NCBI RefSeq assembly: GCF_943181415.1
Contig: NZ_CALPBZ010000005.1
Location: 62,001 to 126,000 of the forward strand
Direction of reading: 5' to 3'
Length of the DNA stretch: 64,000 bases
Source of the DNA: Microbacterium sp. Marseille-Q6648
GTDB taxonomy: Bacteria; Actinomycetota; Actinomycetes; Actinomycetales; Microbacteriaceae
In this document: in pieces, positions 32,907 to 42,223 of the stretch
Layout of the letters: each line of letters opens with the position of its first letter
How positions within the stretch are numbered: the stretch's first letter is position 1
Notes under the pieces: model-generated
The model's input: the letters and a program-made list of their open reading frames with translations, nothing else
Told to the model about the DNA's origin: nothing
Databases searched by the model: none
Position numbers and translations under genes: made by a program

Positions 32907-34921
32907 GGCGTCCTCTCGTCGGTGGGGGCGTCTTCGGGGGTGAAGCCGCGGTAGGTGGCAGCGCTGAACAGGACGCTCAGAACCACCAGGTCGAAGATCG
33001 CCCACGCGATGTTGACCGCGGTCCCGAGCACTTCGGCGTCGTTCAGGAAGAGGTTGACACATCCGATGATGATCGCCAACACCAGCAGCACCATCACCAC
33101 TAGCTGCACGCGGATGAGGTGCCACTGCGGTCCGGTGCTCTGAGGACGCGTCTTGGGCGTGACGGCGAACCCCAGCGGGATGCGCAGGACGACGTTCTCG
33201 AACGCGGTGCTGCAGGCCTTTATCCACACCGGGAACAGCGCCAGGCTGTACTGCTGGCCCCGCCATGTCGGGGTTCCCCGCGCGGCGACGAGGAACAGCA
33301 GCTGGTTGACGATCATGAACGGGATGAACCGGATGAAGAAGTCGAACGAGAGCGTGTCGACGGGAAGGATTCCGAGGACGAGGAACACGATCGGCGCCGC
33401 GAAATAGACCACGGCGGCGAAGCCGCTGAGGTAGCTCCACATCGTCGCGAAATACATGAGCCGCTGCGGGATCGTCAACGCGCGCTGCACGAGGGGGTTC
33501 TCCCGCAGGAAGACCTGCATGGTGCCCTGCGCCCAGCGCAGCCGCTGGGTCAGCATCGTGCCGAGGTCTTCAGGGGCGAGGCCGTCGGCGAGCAGTTCGT
33601 GGTGATACACGCTCTTCCAGCCGAGTCCGTGCAGGCGCATGCACGTGGCCATGTCTTCGGTGACCGAGATGGTCGCCAGCGGCATGATCGGCTGTGCCTC
33701 GCCGGGGCGATCGATCGTGATGTCCTGCAGGATCGCCTGCACCGACTCCAGGGCGTTCAGCGGCGAGAGGTCCTGCTCGACGAGGGCCGCCATGATCCGC
33801 TCGACGTCGACATCGGCATCCGGATCGTCCGACGTGCTCGCCAGAGCCAGAGCGCGGATCTCGGCCAGGTCGCGCTCGACCTCGGCGACGTCGGAGGCCA
33901 CGAGCGACAGGCTCGCAGCATCCACCCGACGACCGAGGGAGTACGTGACCGAGGCCACCGGCTCACCGGCGTCGAGCGCGCGCCGCGCGTCGCCGATCGC
34001 GGCGGCGACGTCGTCGAGCGCGGCGCGCACCGTCGGGTCCTTCGCCGCGGGGTGGGACGACGCCTTCGCGATCGCCCGCGCGGCTGCGGGCAGGGCGCGC
34101 GCGATGCGCTTGTCGAGTTCGCGCACGTAGCCCACGATGCCCAGCTGCATGAGCGCGTCGCGACGGAGCACGGCGTTCGAGCCGCAGAAGAACGCGGCGT
34201 TCCAGCCGTCCTTGCCCTGCTGGATGGGCCCGTAGAAGAGCGGCGCCTGGCTGCCGAGCGGGTCACCGGTGGCGACGTTCGAGAAGACCTGCGGAGTCTG
34301 CACGAGCGCGACCCTGTCGTCGCGGAAGTAGCCGAGCGTGCGGTCGAGGATGTCAGGGCGAGGGATCTGGTCGGCGTCGAGGATCAGGATGTACTCGCCC
34401 GTGGTCACCTCGAGGGCGTTGTTGAGGTTGCCCGCCTTCGCGTGCCGAGGCCGGTCGTCCCACGCCGATGAACGCGTGATGTAGCCGAGGTCGGCCGCCT
34501 CGGCGGCCTCGCGCATCTCGGGCCGGCTGCCGTCGTCGAGGATCCACGTCCGATGCGGGAAGGTGATCTTCCGGGCCGCTAGGGCCGTGGCCATGACCAG
34601 TTCGATCGGCTCGTTGTAGGTGGTGATGAAGACGTCCACCGTCGCCGTCGGGTCGGGCGGGGGCGGTGCGGGCCGGCCCTTGGCTCTCCACATCGTCAGG
34701 CCGAACAGGCACACGTCGATGAAGCTGTAGGTCTCGGCGACCACGAGCGGCACGGCGATCCACCATGCGTCCCAGTTGAGCGATGCGGTCCACCGCCACA
34801 GCAGATAGTTGCCGCCGAGGACGAGGGTGAGCAGGATCACGATCCGCAGCGCCAGCATCCGTCCGGGGGATGCGAGGGTGCTGCGCGTGTCGCGGCGCGT
34901 GGCGGGCGGGGCGGAGGTCAT
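32903..34921 (-). CDS. Cellulose-synthase-like GT2 glycosyltransferase
   Basis: 672 residues. Two N-terminal membrane helices (about 22-43, 52-77), a cytoplasmic GT2 domain, then about five further helices. Catalytic motifs are complete: DDG (129-131), DAD (182-184), TED (421-423) and QRLRW (459-463). This is a processive beta-glycan synthase of the BcsA type. Two unusual points: about 155 residues of helical sequence (262-418) lie between FCGSN (245-249) and TED, where BcsA has only a short loop; and no PilZ domain follows the last helix. Its start overlaps the upstream gene (ATGA) and its stop overlaps the STAS start. Confidence 0.92.
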   Translation of the reverse strand: MTSAPPATRRDTRSTLASPGRMLALRIVILLTLVLGGNYLLWRWTASLNWDAWWIAVPLVVAETYSFIDVCLFGLTMWRAKGRPAPPPPDPTATVDVFITTYNEPIELVMATALAARKITFPHRTWILDDGSRPEMREAAEAADLGYITRSSAWDDRPRHAKAGNLNNALEVTTGEYILILDADQIPRPDILDRTLGYFRDDRVALVQTPQVFSNVATGDPLGSQAPLFYGPIQQGKDGWNAAFFCGSNAVLRRDALMQLGIVGYVRELDKRIARALPAAARAIAKASSHPAAKDPTVRAALDDVAAAIGDARRALDAGEPVASVTYSLGRRVDAASLSLVASDVAEVERDLAEIRALALASTSDDPDADVDVERIMAALVEQDLSPLNALESVQAILQDITIDRPGEAQPIMPLATISVTEDMATCMRLHGLGWKSVYHHELLADGLAPEDLGTMLTQRLRWAQGTMQVFLRENPLVQRALTIPQRLMYFATMWSYLSGFAAVVYFAAPIVFLVLGILPVDTLSFDFFIRFIPFMIVNQLLFLVAARGTPTWRGQQYSLALFPVWIKACSTAFENVVLRIPLGFAVTPKTRPQSTGPQWHLIRVQLVVMVLLVLAIIIGCVNLFLNDAEVLGTAVNIAWAIFDLVVLSVLFSAATYRGFTPEDAPTDERTP

Positions 34922-37407
34922 CGCGGCACGATCCCGAACAGGAAGCGGGTCTTGACCATCGCCCACAGCGCACCGAGCACGGCGACGTAGGCCAGGGTGT
35001 TGATGAGCACGTTCCCTTCGCGGAGGACCGGCACGTTGGCGACGATCAGGACGAACAGCATCTGCATGACGAAGACGTAGAGGGTGGCCTGCCCGAGGGG
35101 GATGAGGAACCACCCGAGCGCGCGCTCGAACGGCTTCCAGCACACGCTGAGCACGGCGTACGCCGTGATGGTGAAGAGAAGCACGTTGAGCAGCCGCCCG
35201 ACCTCGAGAGTGGTGCGCTCGAACCAGGTGACGTACAGCTGTGTGAACTCGTTGGCCGGCACGAGGCCCAGTCTCACGTCCCCCGAACTCGAGAGGTAGG
35301 GGTTGCTCCACGACAGGAGCATCAGGCTGACCGACCCCACGATGCACAACGCCAGCACGACGCGCCCAGGCCCGGTGAGGAACCACGCGATGATCTCTCG
35401 GCGGTAGAACCCCGCGACCATCCCGGTGACGAAGAGCACCTGCCAGGTGAGGAGCGGGAACGAGTCCTCGAACTGCGACGGCAGGATCCGCAGCGCGAGG
35501 AACGCCTGCGCGATGTACAGCGTCCAACTGACGGCCAGCACGATCAGCCAGCGGCCCCGCCCGAGGCCCCACAGGATGAGCGGCGATATCGCCAGCAGGA
35601 TCACGTAGAGACCGAGGACGTTGACCTGCCAGGGGCCGATCTTCAGCAGCGCCAGGTCGACGATCACCGAGGGGTCGACCGGGTACGTCGTCAGCCGGTC
35701 GAACCCCGCGTACAGGTCGTAGACGCGTCCGGCACCGGCGCTCCCGGCAGCGCCCGTGCCCTCATCGACGAACGTGGTCGCCGAGCGGGTGTCGAGGAAG
35801 GGCAGCAGGCTCAGGGCGCCCACGATGAGCGAGATGGCAAGGGCCGTGACATACAGCTTCCACGCGCGCCGCCCGGTGCGCACGGTCACCTCGCCGATGC
35901 CGCCGGCCAGCACCTTCGGCCGGTAGACCATGCCCAGGACCACGCCCGACAGGAGCACGAAGAGCTCGGCACCCGAGACGATGCCGATCGCCTCCTGCGT
36001 GGCGTTCTGCAGGAGCGAGGTGAGCGCGAGGTGGTTGACGATGACGAAGACGATGGCGACGCCGCGCAGGAGGTCGATGCGCAGATCGCGGTTGCCGGGC
36101 CCCTCATAGGCGAGCGGTCCGGGTCTGCGGCGCAGGAGAAGCCACAAGGTGAGCGCGATCGCCAGCATGAGGATGCCGATCGCCACGGCCCATGCCCACG
36201 CGCCTTCGATCGTGAGCCCGACCCCGCCCGGGGCGAGCGCGGACGGTTCGAAGACGGGACCGAACACCAGGTCGGATTCCCCGGCGTCGCGCCGGAATGC
36301 CGTCGCCATCGCGGGCGATTCGGTGAGGCTCCAATCGATGACGACCTCGCCGACCACCGCGCGCCGCGTGGTCGCATCCCGCCACAGCGCGACGTCGATG
36401 AGCGGGTAGGCGTCCGGGCCCACCGCGTCCATGACCTGCCGCCACCAGCTCTGCTTGATGGGGAGCTCGGCGCTGCCGCCCGCACCCGGGGCGTACATCG
36501 CGCCCGTGTCGAGCATCATCGGCTTCTCGGATGCCGCGGCGAAACGCGTGTAGAAGGCAAGTGCACCCTCGCCGTCAATTTTCGCGGCGAGGTCACCGTC
36601 GCCGGGGATCCGGTTGACCGGCGAGCCGCCCCCGCTCGGGTCGTGGTATGCCGTCAGACCGACCCAGTCGACGTATTCCGCCCCGGGGTCGTACGGGCCG
36701 TACGGGTCGTCCCCGGATGTCAGTTCGCCGTCGCCGTCGGTATCGGCAGCGGGGTCGGTCGACGCCCGGGCTGCGGCGAAGGGGTACCCGGTGCCCTCGA
36801 AGGGCGACCACACCAGCGCCGCGTCGGGAAGCCCTTCGCGCAGAGCGTCGGCGAAGGCCCGGAAGGCGGCGACGTACGCGTCGGGGTCCTGTCCCCACGG
36901 CACCCAGGGCGCATTCATGTCCGGCGCGAATCGCACGTACAGCGGCGAAGTCTGGTCGCCGCGCGCCTCGACGAGGTGAGCGACCGCCTCGCGGGCGTCG
37001 GCTTCTTCGAAGTCGGCGAGGCCCGTGTCCGGGTGCAGGCTCACGACCGGCAGGGCGCCCTGCGCCGCCGCCTGGCGCAGGAACTGCTCGAGATACCCTG
37101 CCCCGGCGTCGGAGACCGGAAGCGGCGTGACGTGCTCGAAGACCGCCGGCACCGCGCCGAGTCGCTCCGCCTGCGCCGCGGCGCTGTCGGTCCCCCAGTC
37201 GAGCGTCGCGCCGAAGTAGGCGCCGGACTCCGGGACCAGTGGGGCTTCATCCGCCTCGAGCAGCGCGGCCGACGCCGGCGAGGCGACGACCAGCGCCCCC
37301 AGGACGAGCCCGGCCGACATTCCCCGGGCGATGCGCGACCATGCGCGGCGCACCGAGGTTCGCACCGAGAGGGCCCGCGAGAAGGGAGCCTGAGGAACGC
37401 GCGACAC
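34918..37407 (-). CDS. OpgC-type membrane acyltransferase fused to a GH26-like domain
   Basis: 829 residues. Signal/anchor (about 25-48), a GH26-like extracellular domain (about 60-345), a beta-rich linker, one membrane helix (about 404-425), then an OpgC/acyltransferase-3-like block of about ten helices (440-829) beginning with RIDLLRGVAIVFVIVNHLAL. In the GH26-like part the acid/base Glu is replaced by Asp163 (APDMNAPWVPW) and the nucleophile position by Thr301 (KPMMLDTGA), so hydrolysis is unlikely; glycan binding is a better guess. GTG at 37407 follows AAGGGGGTGAC. First gene of the five-gene operon; probably modifies or anchors the polymer made by the GT2. Confidence 0.87.
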   Translation of the reverse strand: MSRVPQAPFSRALSVRTSVRRAWSRIARGMSAGLVLGALVVASPASAALLEADEAPLVPESGAYFGATLDWGTDSAAAQAERLGAVPAVFEHVTPLPVSDAGAGYLEQFLRQAAAQGALPVVSLHPDTGLADFEEADAREAVAHLVEARGDQTSPLYVRFAPDMNAPWVPWGQDPDAYVAAFRAFADALREGLPDAALVWSPFEGTGYPFAAARASTDPAADTDGDGELTSGDDPYGPYDPGAEYVDWVGLTAYHDPSGGGSPVNRIPGDGDLAAKIDGEGALAFYTRFAAASEKPMMLDTGAMYAPGAGGSAELPIKQSWWRQVMDAVGPDAYPLIDVALWRDATTRRAVVGEVVIDWSLTESPAMATAFRRDAGESDLVFGPVFEPSALAPGGVGLTIEGAWAWAVAIGILMLAIALTLWLLLRRRPGPLAYEGPGNRDLRIDLLRGVAIVFVIVNHLALTSLLQNATQEAIGIVSGAELFVLLSGVVLGMVYRPKVLAGGIGEVTVRTGRRAWKLYVTALAISLIVGALSLLPFLDTRSATTFVDEGTGAAGSAGAGRVYDLYAGFDRLTTYPVDPSVIVDLALLKIGPWQVNVLGLYVILLAISPLILWGLGRGRWLIVLAVSWTLYIAQAFLALRILPSQFEDSFPLLTWQVLFVTGMVAGFYRREIIAWFLTGPGRVVLALCIVGSVSLMLLSWSNPYLSSSGDVRLGLVPANEFTQLYVTWFERTTLEVGRLLNVLLFTITAYAVLSVCWKPFERALGWFLIPLGQATLYVFVMQMLFVLIVANVPVLREGNVLINTLAYVAVLGALWAMVKTRFLFGIVPR

Positions 37408-37520
37408 GTCACCCCCTTCTCGGTGTGCTGCTTCTTCACACCGCGTTCAGGACGACGTCGTCACGGTCACCGTCCCGCCGATCCTACTGAGGTCGGGGGC
37501 CGAGAACCCGGCACCAGCGC
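37408..37520. other. Promoter region of the polysaccharide operon
   Basis: No gene. It separates the operon start from the downstream end of the ROK gene on the same strand and must hold the operon promoter; no convincing -35/-10 pair was found. Confidence 0.4.
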
Positions 37521-38642
37521 TCACGACGCGCTGAGATCGATGCGACGCACCGCCGCTTGGATCGCCACCGCCGCCGCTCCTCGCGCCCAGCCGGTGAAGC
37601 CGCTGTCGTCCACGAACAGCTCGACCGGATCGGCGCGCGGGTCGCGGTCGCCGGCGATCGCCGCCCTCACCCGCTTCTCGGCGATCGCGAACAGCTGCAT
37701 GCCGTCACCCGCGAGAACGATCGCCGGCTGCTGCGTGAGATTGGCGGCGAGCGCGATGAAGCGGCCGAGGGCGTCTGCGGCGGCATCCACCACCCTGCGC
37801 GCAAGAGGGTCGCCTTCAACGGCGAGCGCGAGGACGCCGTTGTAGTCGACCGGGCGTCCGAGTTCTGCCGCGACCTGCCCGGCGATCGACCCCGAGGTGA
37901 GCATGGCCTGCGAGCACCCGTGGTGCCCTTGCGCGCAGGGCGGCCCTCCGTGCGCGAGGGGCAGGTGGCCCGCGAGCCCGACACCCGCCTCGCGCGAGCG
38001 GACCACGTCGTCGTGTATGACGAGCGCGTGCCCGACCCCCGCGCCGATCGTGATGACCGAGAATCCGGGCAGACCACGGCCCGCGCCGAACCAGTGCTCG
38101 GCCTCGGCGAGGGCCAGCAGGTCGTTGTCGAGGGTCACCGGCACACCGAGGGACTCGCTGAGCGGGCCCGCGAGATCGACCCCGACCCAGCCGAGGAACG
38201 GAGCGAACTCCACGAGGTTGTCACGCACCGATCCGCCCACCGATACGCCGACGCCGCGAAGGTCGTCGAGAGCGAATCCCTGGATCACCTCGTGGATCTG
38301 TGCGGCCACCAGACCCGGATCGTGCCCGACGAGCTCATGCTCAGACGCAGCCAGCGGGGTCGCGCGCACGTCGGTGGCGACAGCGTAGAGGGCGTCCCCG
38401 GTGAGCTTCACGCCGACGAACGTGCCCAGGCCGGGTGCGACATCGAGTGGCCGCGCCGGCCTGCCCACGCGGCCGACGGCGTCCTCGTCTCGTTCGACGA
38501 AAAGGCCGCGGTCGAGGAAGGGCTTCGCCAGTCGCGTGAGGCTCGCGGGCGACAGGTTGAGGCGCGAGGTGAGAGCGCTCCGCGATACCGGCCCATGGAT
38601 CAGGACGGCGCGCGCGAGCGCGGCTTCACTGGCAGTGAGCAC
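37521..38642 (-). CDS. ROK-family repressor of the alpha-galactoside operon
   Basis: 373 residues: MarR-like winged helix (about 5-60; SRSALTSRLNLSPASLTRL) plus a ROK domain with ITIGAGVGHALV and a partial zinc knuckle (CAQGHHGC; the second Cys of the usual CxCGxxGC is Gln). The GTG at 38642 is chosen for its GGAGACA site; an ATG at 38687 in the same frame would overlap the operator region. Divergent from the GH36 gene with an inverted repeat between them, so it most likely represses that operon in the absence of alpha-galactoside. Confidence 0.87.
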   Translation of the reverse strand: MLTASEAALARAVLIHGPVSRSALTSRLNLSPASLTRLAKPFLDRGLFVERDEDAVGRVGRPARPLDVAPGLGTFVGVKLTGDALYAVATDVRATPLAASEHELVGHDPGLVAAQIHEVIQGFALDDLRGVGVSVGGSVRDNLVEFAPFLGWVGVDLAGPLSESLGVPVTLDNDLLALAEAEHWFGAGRGLPGFSVITIGAGVGHALVIHDDVVRSREAGVGLAGHLPLAHGGPPCAQGHHGCSQAMLTSGSIAGQVAAELGRPVDYNGVLALAVEGDPLARRVVDAAADALGRFIALAANLTQQPAIVLAGDGMQLFAIAEKRVRAAIAGDRDPRADPVELFVDDSGFTGWARGAAAVAIQAAVRRIDLSAS

Positions 38643-38687
38643 GCTGTCTCCGGGTCGTCGTGCGCATTTGGTTTCATCCTGGCACAA

Positions 38688-38704
38688 ACCATTGATTCCA
38701 TGGT
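38688..38704. promoter_or_regulatory. Putative ROK operator, ACCAT-N7-ATGGT
   Basis: Inverted repeat in the short gap between the ROK regulator and the GH36 gene. A TAGAAC(T) box overlaps its right half 6 bases before the GH36 ATG, so bound protein would block transcription directly. Confidence 0.45.
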
Positions 38705-38715
38705 AGAACTAATCC

Positions 38716-40887
38716 ATGCAGTCAACTTCGACCGATCTCAGCGCCGAGACTCCTCGCGAAGGCGCCACCTCCCGCATCCTCCACCTCCGCCGCGGCGGCA
38801 CCAGTGTGGTCGTCGACCTCGACGCCTCACCCACCCCCGCCATCGTCCACTGGGGCGAAGAGCTCGACGAGGCGACGCCGCGGACGCTCGAGGGCCTCGC
38901 CCGCGCGACGCAGCCTCAGCGGGTGTCCGGCGGCCTCGACGCCACCGCACGCCTCACCGTCCTCGCCACTCCCGCCGGCGGCTGGCTCGGCACCCCGGCG
39001 CTCGAGGGCCACCGCGCCGGCGCCGGCTTCAGCGCGCGACTGACCCTCGCCGGCGTGCAGTCCAACGGCCACCGGGCCACCCTCGCCCTCGTCGACGCCG
39101 AGGCGCGTCTCGCGGCCCAGATCGAGCTGCGCGTCGGACCGAGCGGTCTGTTCCACCAGCGCGTTCTGCTGCGCAACGCCGGCGACACCCCGTACACCGT
39201 GCAGGCGCTGCAGCTGGCCTTTCCGGTGCCGTGGGATGCCACCGAGATCCTCGACACCACCGGCCGCCACCTGCGCGAGCGGTCGCCCCAGCGGCGCGAC
39301 TTCACCTTCGGCACGCACCTGCGCGAAAGCCGCCGCGGCCGACCGGGCGCAGACGCGACGCTGCTGCTGGCCGCGGGCCGCCCCGGCTTCGGCTTCGAGA
39401 CCGGCCGCGTCCACGGCATCCACGTCGCATGGAGCGGCAACCATCGCACCCTGGCAGAACGCAGCGTCACCGGCGAGGCCTTCCTCGCGGGCGGTGAGCT
39501 CTACGGGCCCGGAGAGCTGATCCTCGCCTCCGGCGAACAGGTCGCCTCACCCTGGGTGATCGGCTCGTGGGGCGACGGCCTCAGCGAGCTGTCGCACCGC
39601 TTCCACGACGAGTGGCGCGCGCGCCCGCAGCATCCCCGTCGCCCGCGTCCTGTCACGCTCAACACCTGGGAGGCGGTGTACTTCGACCACGACCTCGCTC
39701 GACTCACCGCGCTCGCCGACGCGGGCGCCGAGGTCGGCGCCGAACGCTTCGTGCTCGACGACGGCTGGTTCCACGGCCGTCGCGACGACACGGCCGGTCT
39801 CGGCGACTGGACCGTCGACGCGGACGTGTGGCCGCAGGGACTGCACCCCATCGTGAACCACGTCCGCTCTCTCGGCATGGACTTCGGCCTGTGGGTCGAG
39901 CCCGAGATGGTGAACCCCGACAGCGACCTCGCGCGGGCACATCCGGATTGGATCCTGCGCGGGCGCATGGAGCTGCCGCCGTCGGCCCGTCAGCAGCAGG
40001 TGCTCGACCTCGCGCACCCCGACGCGTACGCGCACATCGCCGCGCGACTGCACGCCCTGCTGGACGAGTACGACATCGCCTACCTCAAGTGGGACCACAA
40101 CCGCGATCTCGTCGACGCCGGCACCGGCCCCGAAGGCGAAGCCCGGGTCCACGCGCACACGCTGGCGGTCTACCGCCTGCTCGACGAGCTGCGCGCGGCG
40201 CACCCCGGGCTCGAGATCGAGAGCTGCGCCTCGGGCGGTGCGCGTGTCGATCTCGGCATCCTCGACCGCACCGACCGCATCTGGACCAGCGACAGCCTCG
40301 ACCCGCTCGAGCGCCTGTCCAACCAGCGGCACACCGCGCTCGTGGTCGCGCCCGAGCTGATGGGCATGCACCTCACCAGCCCGGTCGTGCACTCGTCGGG
40401 CCGCACGGTCGACCTCGCGCTGAGCGCGAGCGTCGCCCTCTTCGGCCACTTCGGGATCGAATGGGATCTCACCAAGACGGACGAGCCCACCCGCGCGCGC
40501 ATCGCCGAGTGGGTGGCCCTGGCCAAGCGCCTGCGCCCGCTCGTCGCGCAGGGCCGCACGATCGACGTCGACGGCACCGAGCCGGGGATCGACGTGCGCG
40601 GCATGGTCGCCGCCGACTCCGCGTCCGCCGTCTTCACGATCGTGCAGACGCAGACCTCGATCGCCTACCCCGCCGGCCGGGTGCGGATGCCGGGACTCGA
40701 CCCCGCGCGCAGCTATCGGCTCCGGGTGCTCGAACTCACCCCGCCGCACGGCGCGGGTCAGTCGAACCTCGCGTGGGCCGAGCACGACACGGTGCTCTCT
40801 GGACGCCAGCTCGCCGTGATCGGCGTGCGTCCGCCCGTGCTCCACCCCCAGACCGCCGTCGTCGTCGAACTGACCGCGACGGACTGA
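38716..40887 (+). CDS. Alpha-galactosidase, GH36
   Basis: 723 residues, standard for bacterial GH36, no signal peptide. The N-terminal beta-supersandwich (about 1-320) precedes the catalytic barrel. The nucleophile is Asp460 in YLKWDHNRD and the acid/base Asp526 in RIWTSDSLDP. It hydrolyses terminal alpha-1,6-galactose from raffinose-family sugars, melibiose or galactomannan oligomers in the cytoplasm, after import by the ABC system encoded just downstream. The start ATG may be leaderless (TAGAAC box 6 bases upstream). Confidence 0.95.
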   Translation: MQSTSTDLSAETPREGATSRILHLRRGGTSVVVDLDASPTPAIVHWGEELDEATPRTLEGLARATQPQRVSGGLDATARLTVLATPAGGWLGTPALEGHRAGAGFSARLTLAGVQSNGHRATLALVDAEARLAAQIELRVGPSGLFHQRVLLRNAGDTPYTVQALQLAFPVPWDATEILDTTGRHLRERSPQRRDFTFGTHLRESRRGRPGADATLLLAAGRPGFGFETGRVHGIHVAWSGNHRTLAERSVTGEAFLAGGELYGPGELILASGEQVASPWVIGSWGDGLSELSHRFHDEWRARPQHPRRPRPVTLNTWEAVYFDHDLARLTALADAGAEVGAERFVLDDGWFHGRRDDTAGLGDWTVDADVWPQGLHPIVNHVRSLGMDFGLWVEPEMVNPDSDLARAHPDWILRGRMELPPSARQQQVLDLAHPDAYAHIAARLHALLDEYDIAYLKWDHNRDLVDAGTGPEGEARVHAHTLAVYRLLDELRAAHPGLEIESCASGGARVDLGILDRTDRIWTSDSLDPLERLSNQRHTALVVAPELMGMHLTSPVVHSSGRTVDLALSASVALFGHFGIEWDLTKTDEPTRARIAEWVALAKRLRPLVAQGRTIDVDGTEPGIDVRGMVAADSASAVFTIVQTQTSIAYPAGRVRMPGLDPARSYRLRVLELTPPHGAGQSNLAWAEHDTVLSGRQLAVIGVRPPVLHPQTAVVVELTATD

Positions 40888-40924
40888 CACCCCACCACGC
40901 ACCACCCAGCGCAAGGAGGCGCAC

Positions 40925-42223
40925 ATGAGAACCGTTCGACGACGGCGGATGCGGATCGCGGCGAGCATCGCCCTGATCGGCACCGCCGCAGCCCTCGGCG
41001 GCTGCGCGGGCGAACAGCCCGGCGGCGTGACCACGCTGAACTTCTTCCAGTTCAAGGGAGAGGCGATCGAGGACTTCGACAAGATGATCGCGGACTTCGA
41101 GGCGGAGAACCCCGACATCCGGATCGTCCAGAATCAGGTCGCCGATGCCGACACCCTCATCCGCACCCTGCTGGTGAAGGACCGCATCCCCGACATCGTC
41201 ACCCTCAACGCCAACGGCAACTTCGGCCGACTGGCGCAGGCGGGGGTCTTCCACGACTTCTCGGACGAACCGGTGCTGGACACCATCAACCCCGCCGTGC
41301 AGCAGATCCTGGCCGATCTCGGCACCTTCGGCGACGAGGTCAACGGCCTCGGCTACGTCAACAACGCCAACGGGGTGATCTACAACACCCGCATCTTCGA
41401 GGAGCAGGGGCTGGCTGTCCCAGAGACGTGGGACGAGTTCGTCGCCGTCTGCGACGCGCTCCAGGATGCCGGAATCACCCCGTTCTACGGGACGCTCGCC
41501 GACTCGTGGACCGCCATCCCCTCGTGGAACGCGCTCGGGGCCTACCCGGCGCAGAACGGGTTCTTCGACAAGATGCGCGAGCTCGGCGAGGACGTCGGCG
41601 CCGAATCGGAGGTGTCGTTCCAGAAGGACTTCGCCGAGGTCATGGATCAGCAGTACACGCTGTTCGGCTACATGCAGGACGGCTACCGCGGCCGCACCTA
41701 CGACGACGGCAACGCCGCGTTCGCCAACGGCGAGGCGGCGATGCTGCTGCAGGGCATCTGGGCGACCAACCCCATCAAGCAGGTCAATCCCGACATCGAG
41801 ATGGGCATCTTCCCGTACCCCGGAACCGACGACCCCGACGAACGCCTGCTCGTATCCGGCGTCGACGTCGTCTTCACGATGGGAAAGGACTCCCCCCACG
41901 AGGAGGAGGCCATGCGCTTCATCGAGTACGCCTTCCAGAAGGACGTGATCGAGGAGTTCGCCGCCTCGCAGAATATGGTGCCCTCCGTCCAGGGGGCCGA
42001 GTTGAGCGACGACCCCGCACTGCAATCGGTCAAGCCCTATTTCGACGCAGGGATGATCACCGGGTTCATCGACCACCAGGTCCCGCCCAGCATCCCGCTC
42101 ATCCCGATCGATCAGGAGTTCCTGTTCAACGGCAACGCGGAGGCGGCTCTGGCCGCGCTCGACAACGAGTGGCGCAAAGTCGCCGCCCGGACTATTCCGG
42201 TCACGACGGGAGAAGACCGATGA
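40925..42223 (+). CDS. Sugar ABC transporter substrate-binding lipoprotein (alpha-galactoside type)
   Basis: 432 residues with an Arg-rich signal (MRTVRRRRMRIAASIALIG) and lipobox LGGC, so lipid-anchored. CUT1 features include FKGEAIEDFDKMIADFEAEN and the C-terminal lobe with FDKMRELGEDVGAE. AAGGAGGCGCAC precedes the ATG. The operon context (GH36) suggests raffinose, melibiose or stachyose as ligand. Stop overlaps the following permease start (ATGA). Confidence 0.93.
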   Translation: MRTVRRRRMRIAASIALIGTAAALGGCAGEQPGGVTTLNFFQFKGEAIEDFDKMIADFEAENPDIRIVQNQVADADTLIRTLLVKDRIPDIVTLNANGNFGRLAQAGVFHDFSDEPVLDTINPAVQQILADLGTFGDEVNGLGYVNNANGVIYNTRIFEEQGLAVPETWDEFVAVCDALQDAGITPFYGTLADSWTAIPSWNALGAYPAQNGFFDKMRELGEDVGAESEVSFQKDFAEVMDQQYTLFGYMQDGYRGRTYDDGNAAFANGEAAMLLQGIWATNPIKQVNPDIEMGIFPYPGTDDPDERLLVSGVDVVFTMGKDSPHEEEAMRFIEYAFQKDVIEEFAASQNMVPSVQGAELSDDPALQSVKPYFDAGMITGFIDHQVPPSIPLIPIDQEFLFNGNAEAALAALDNEWRKVAARTIPVTTGEDR

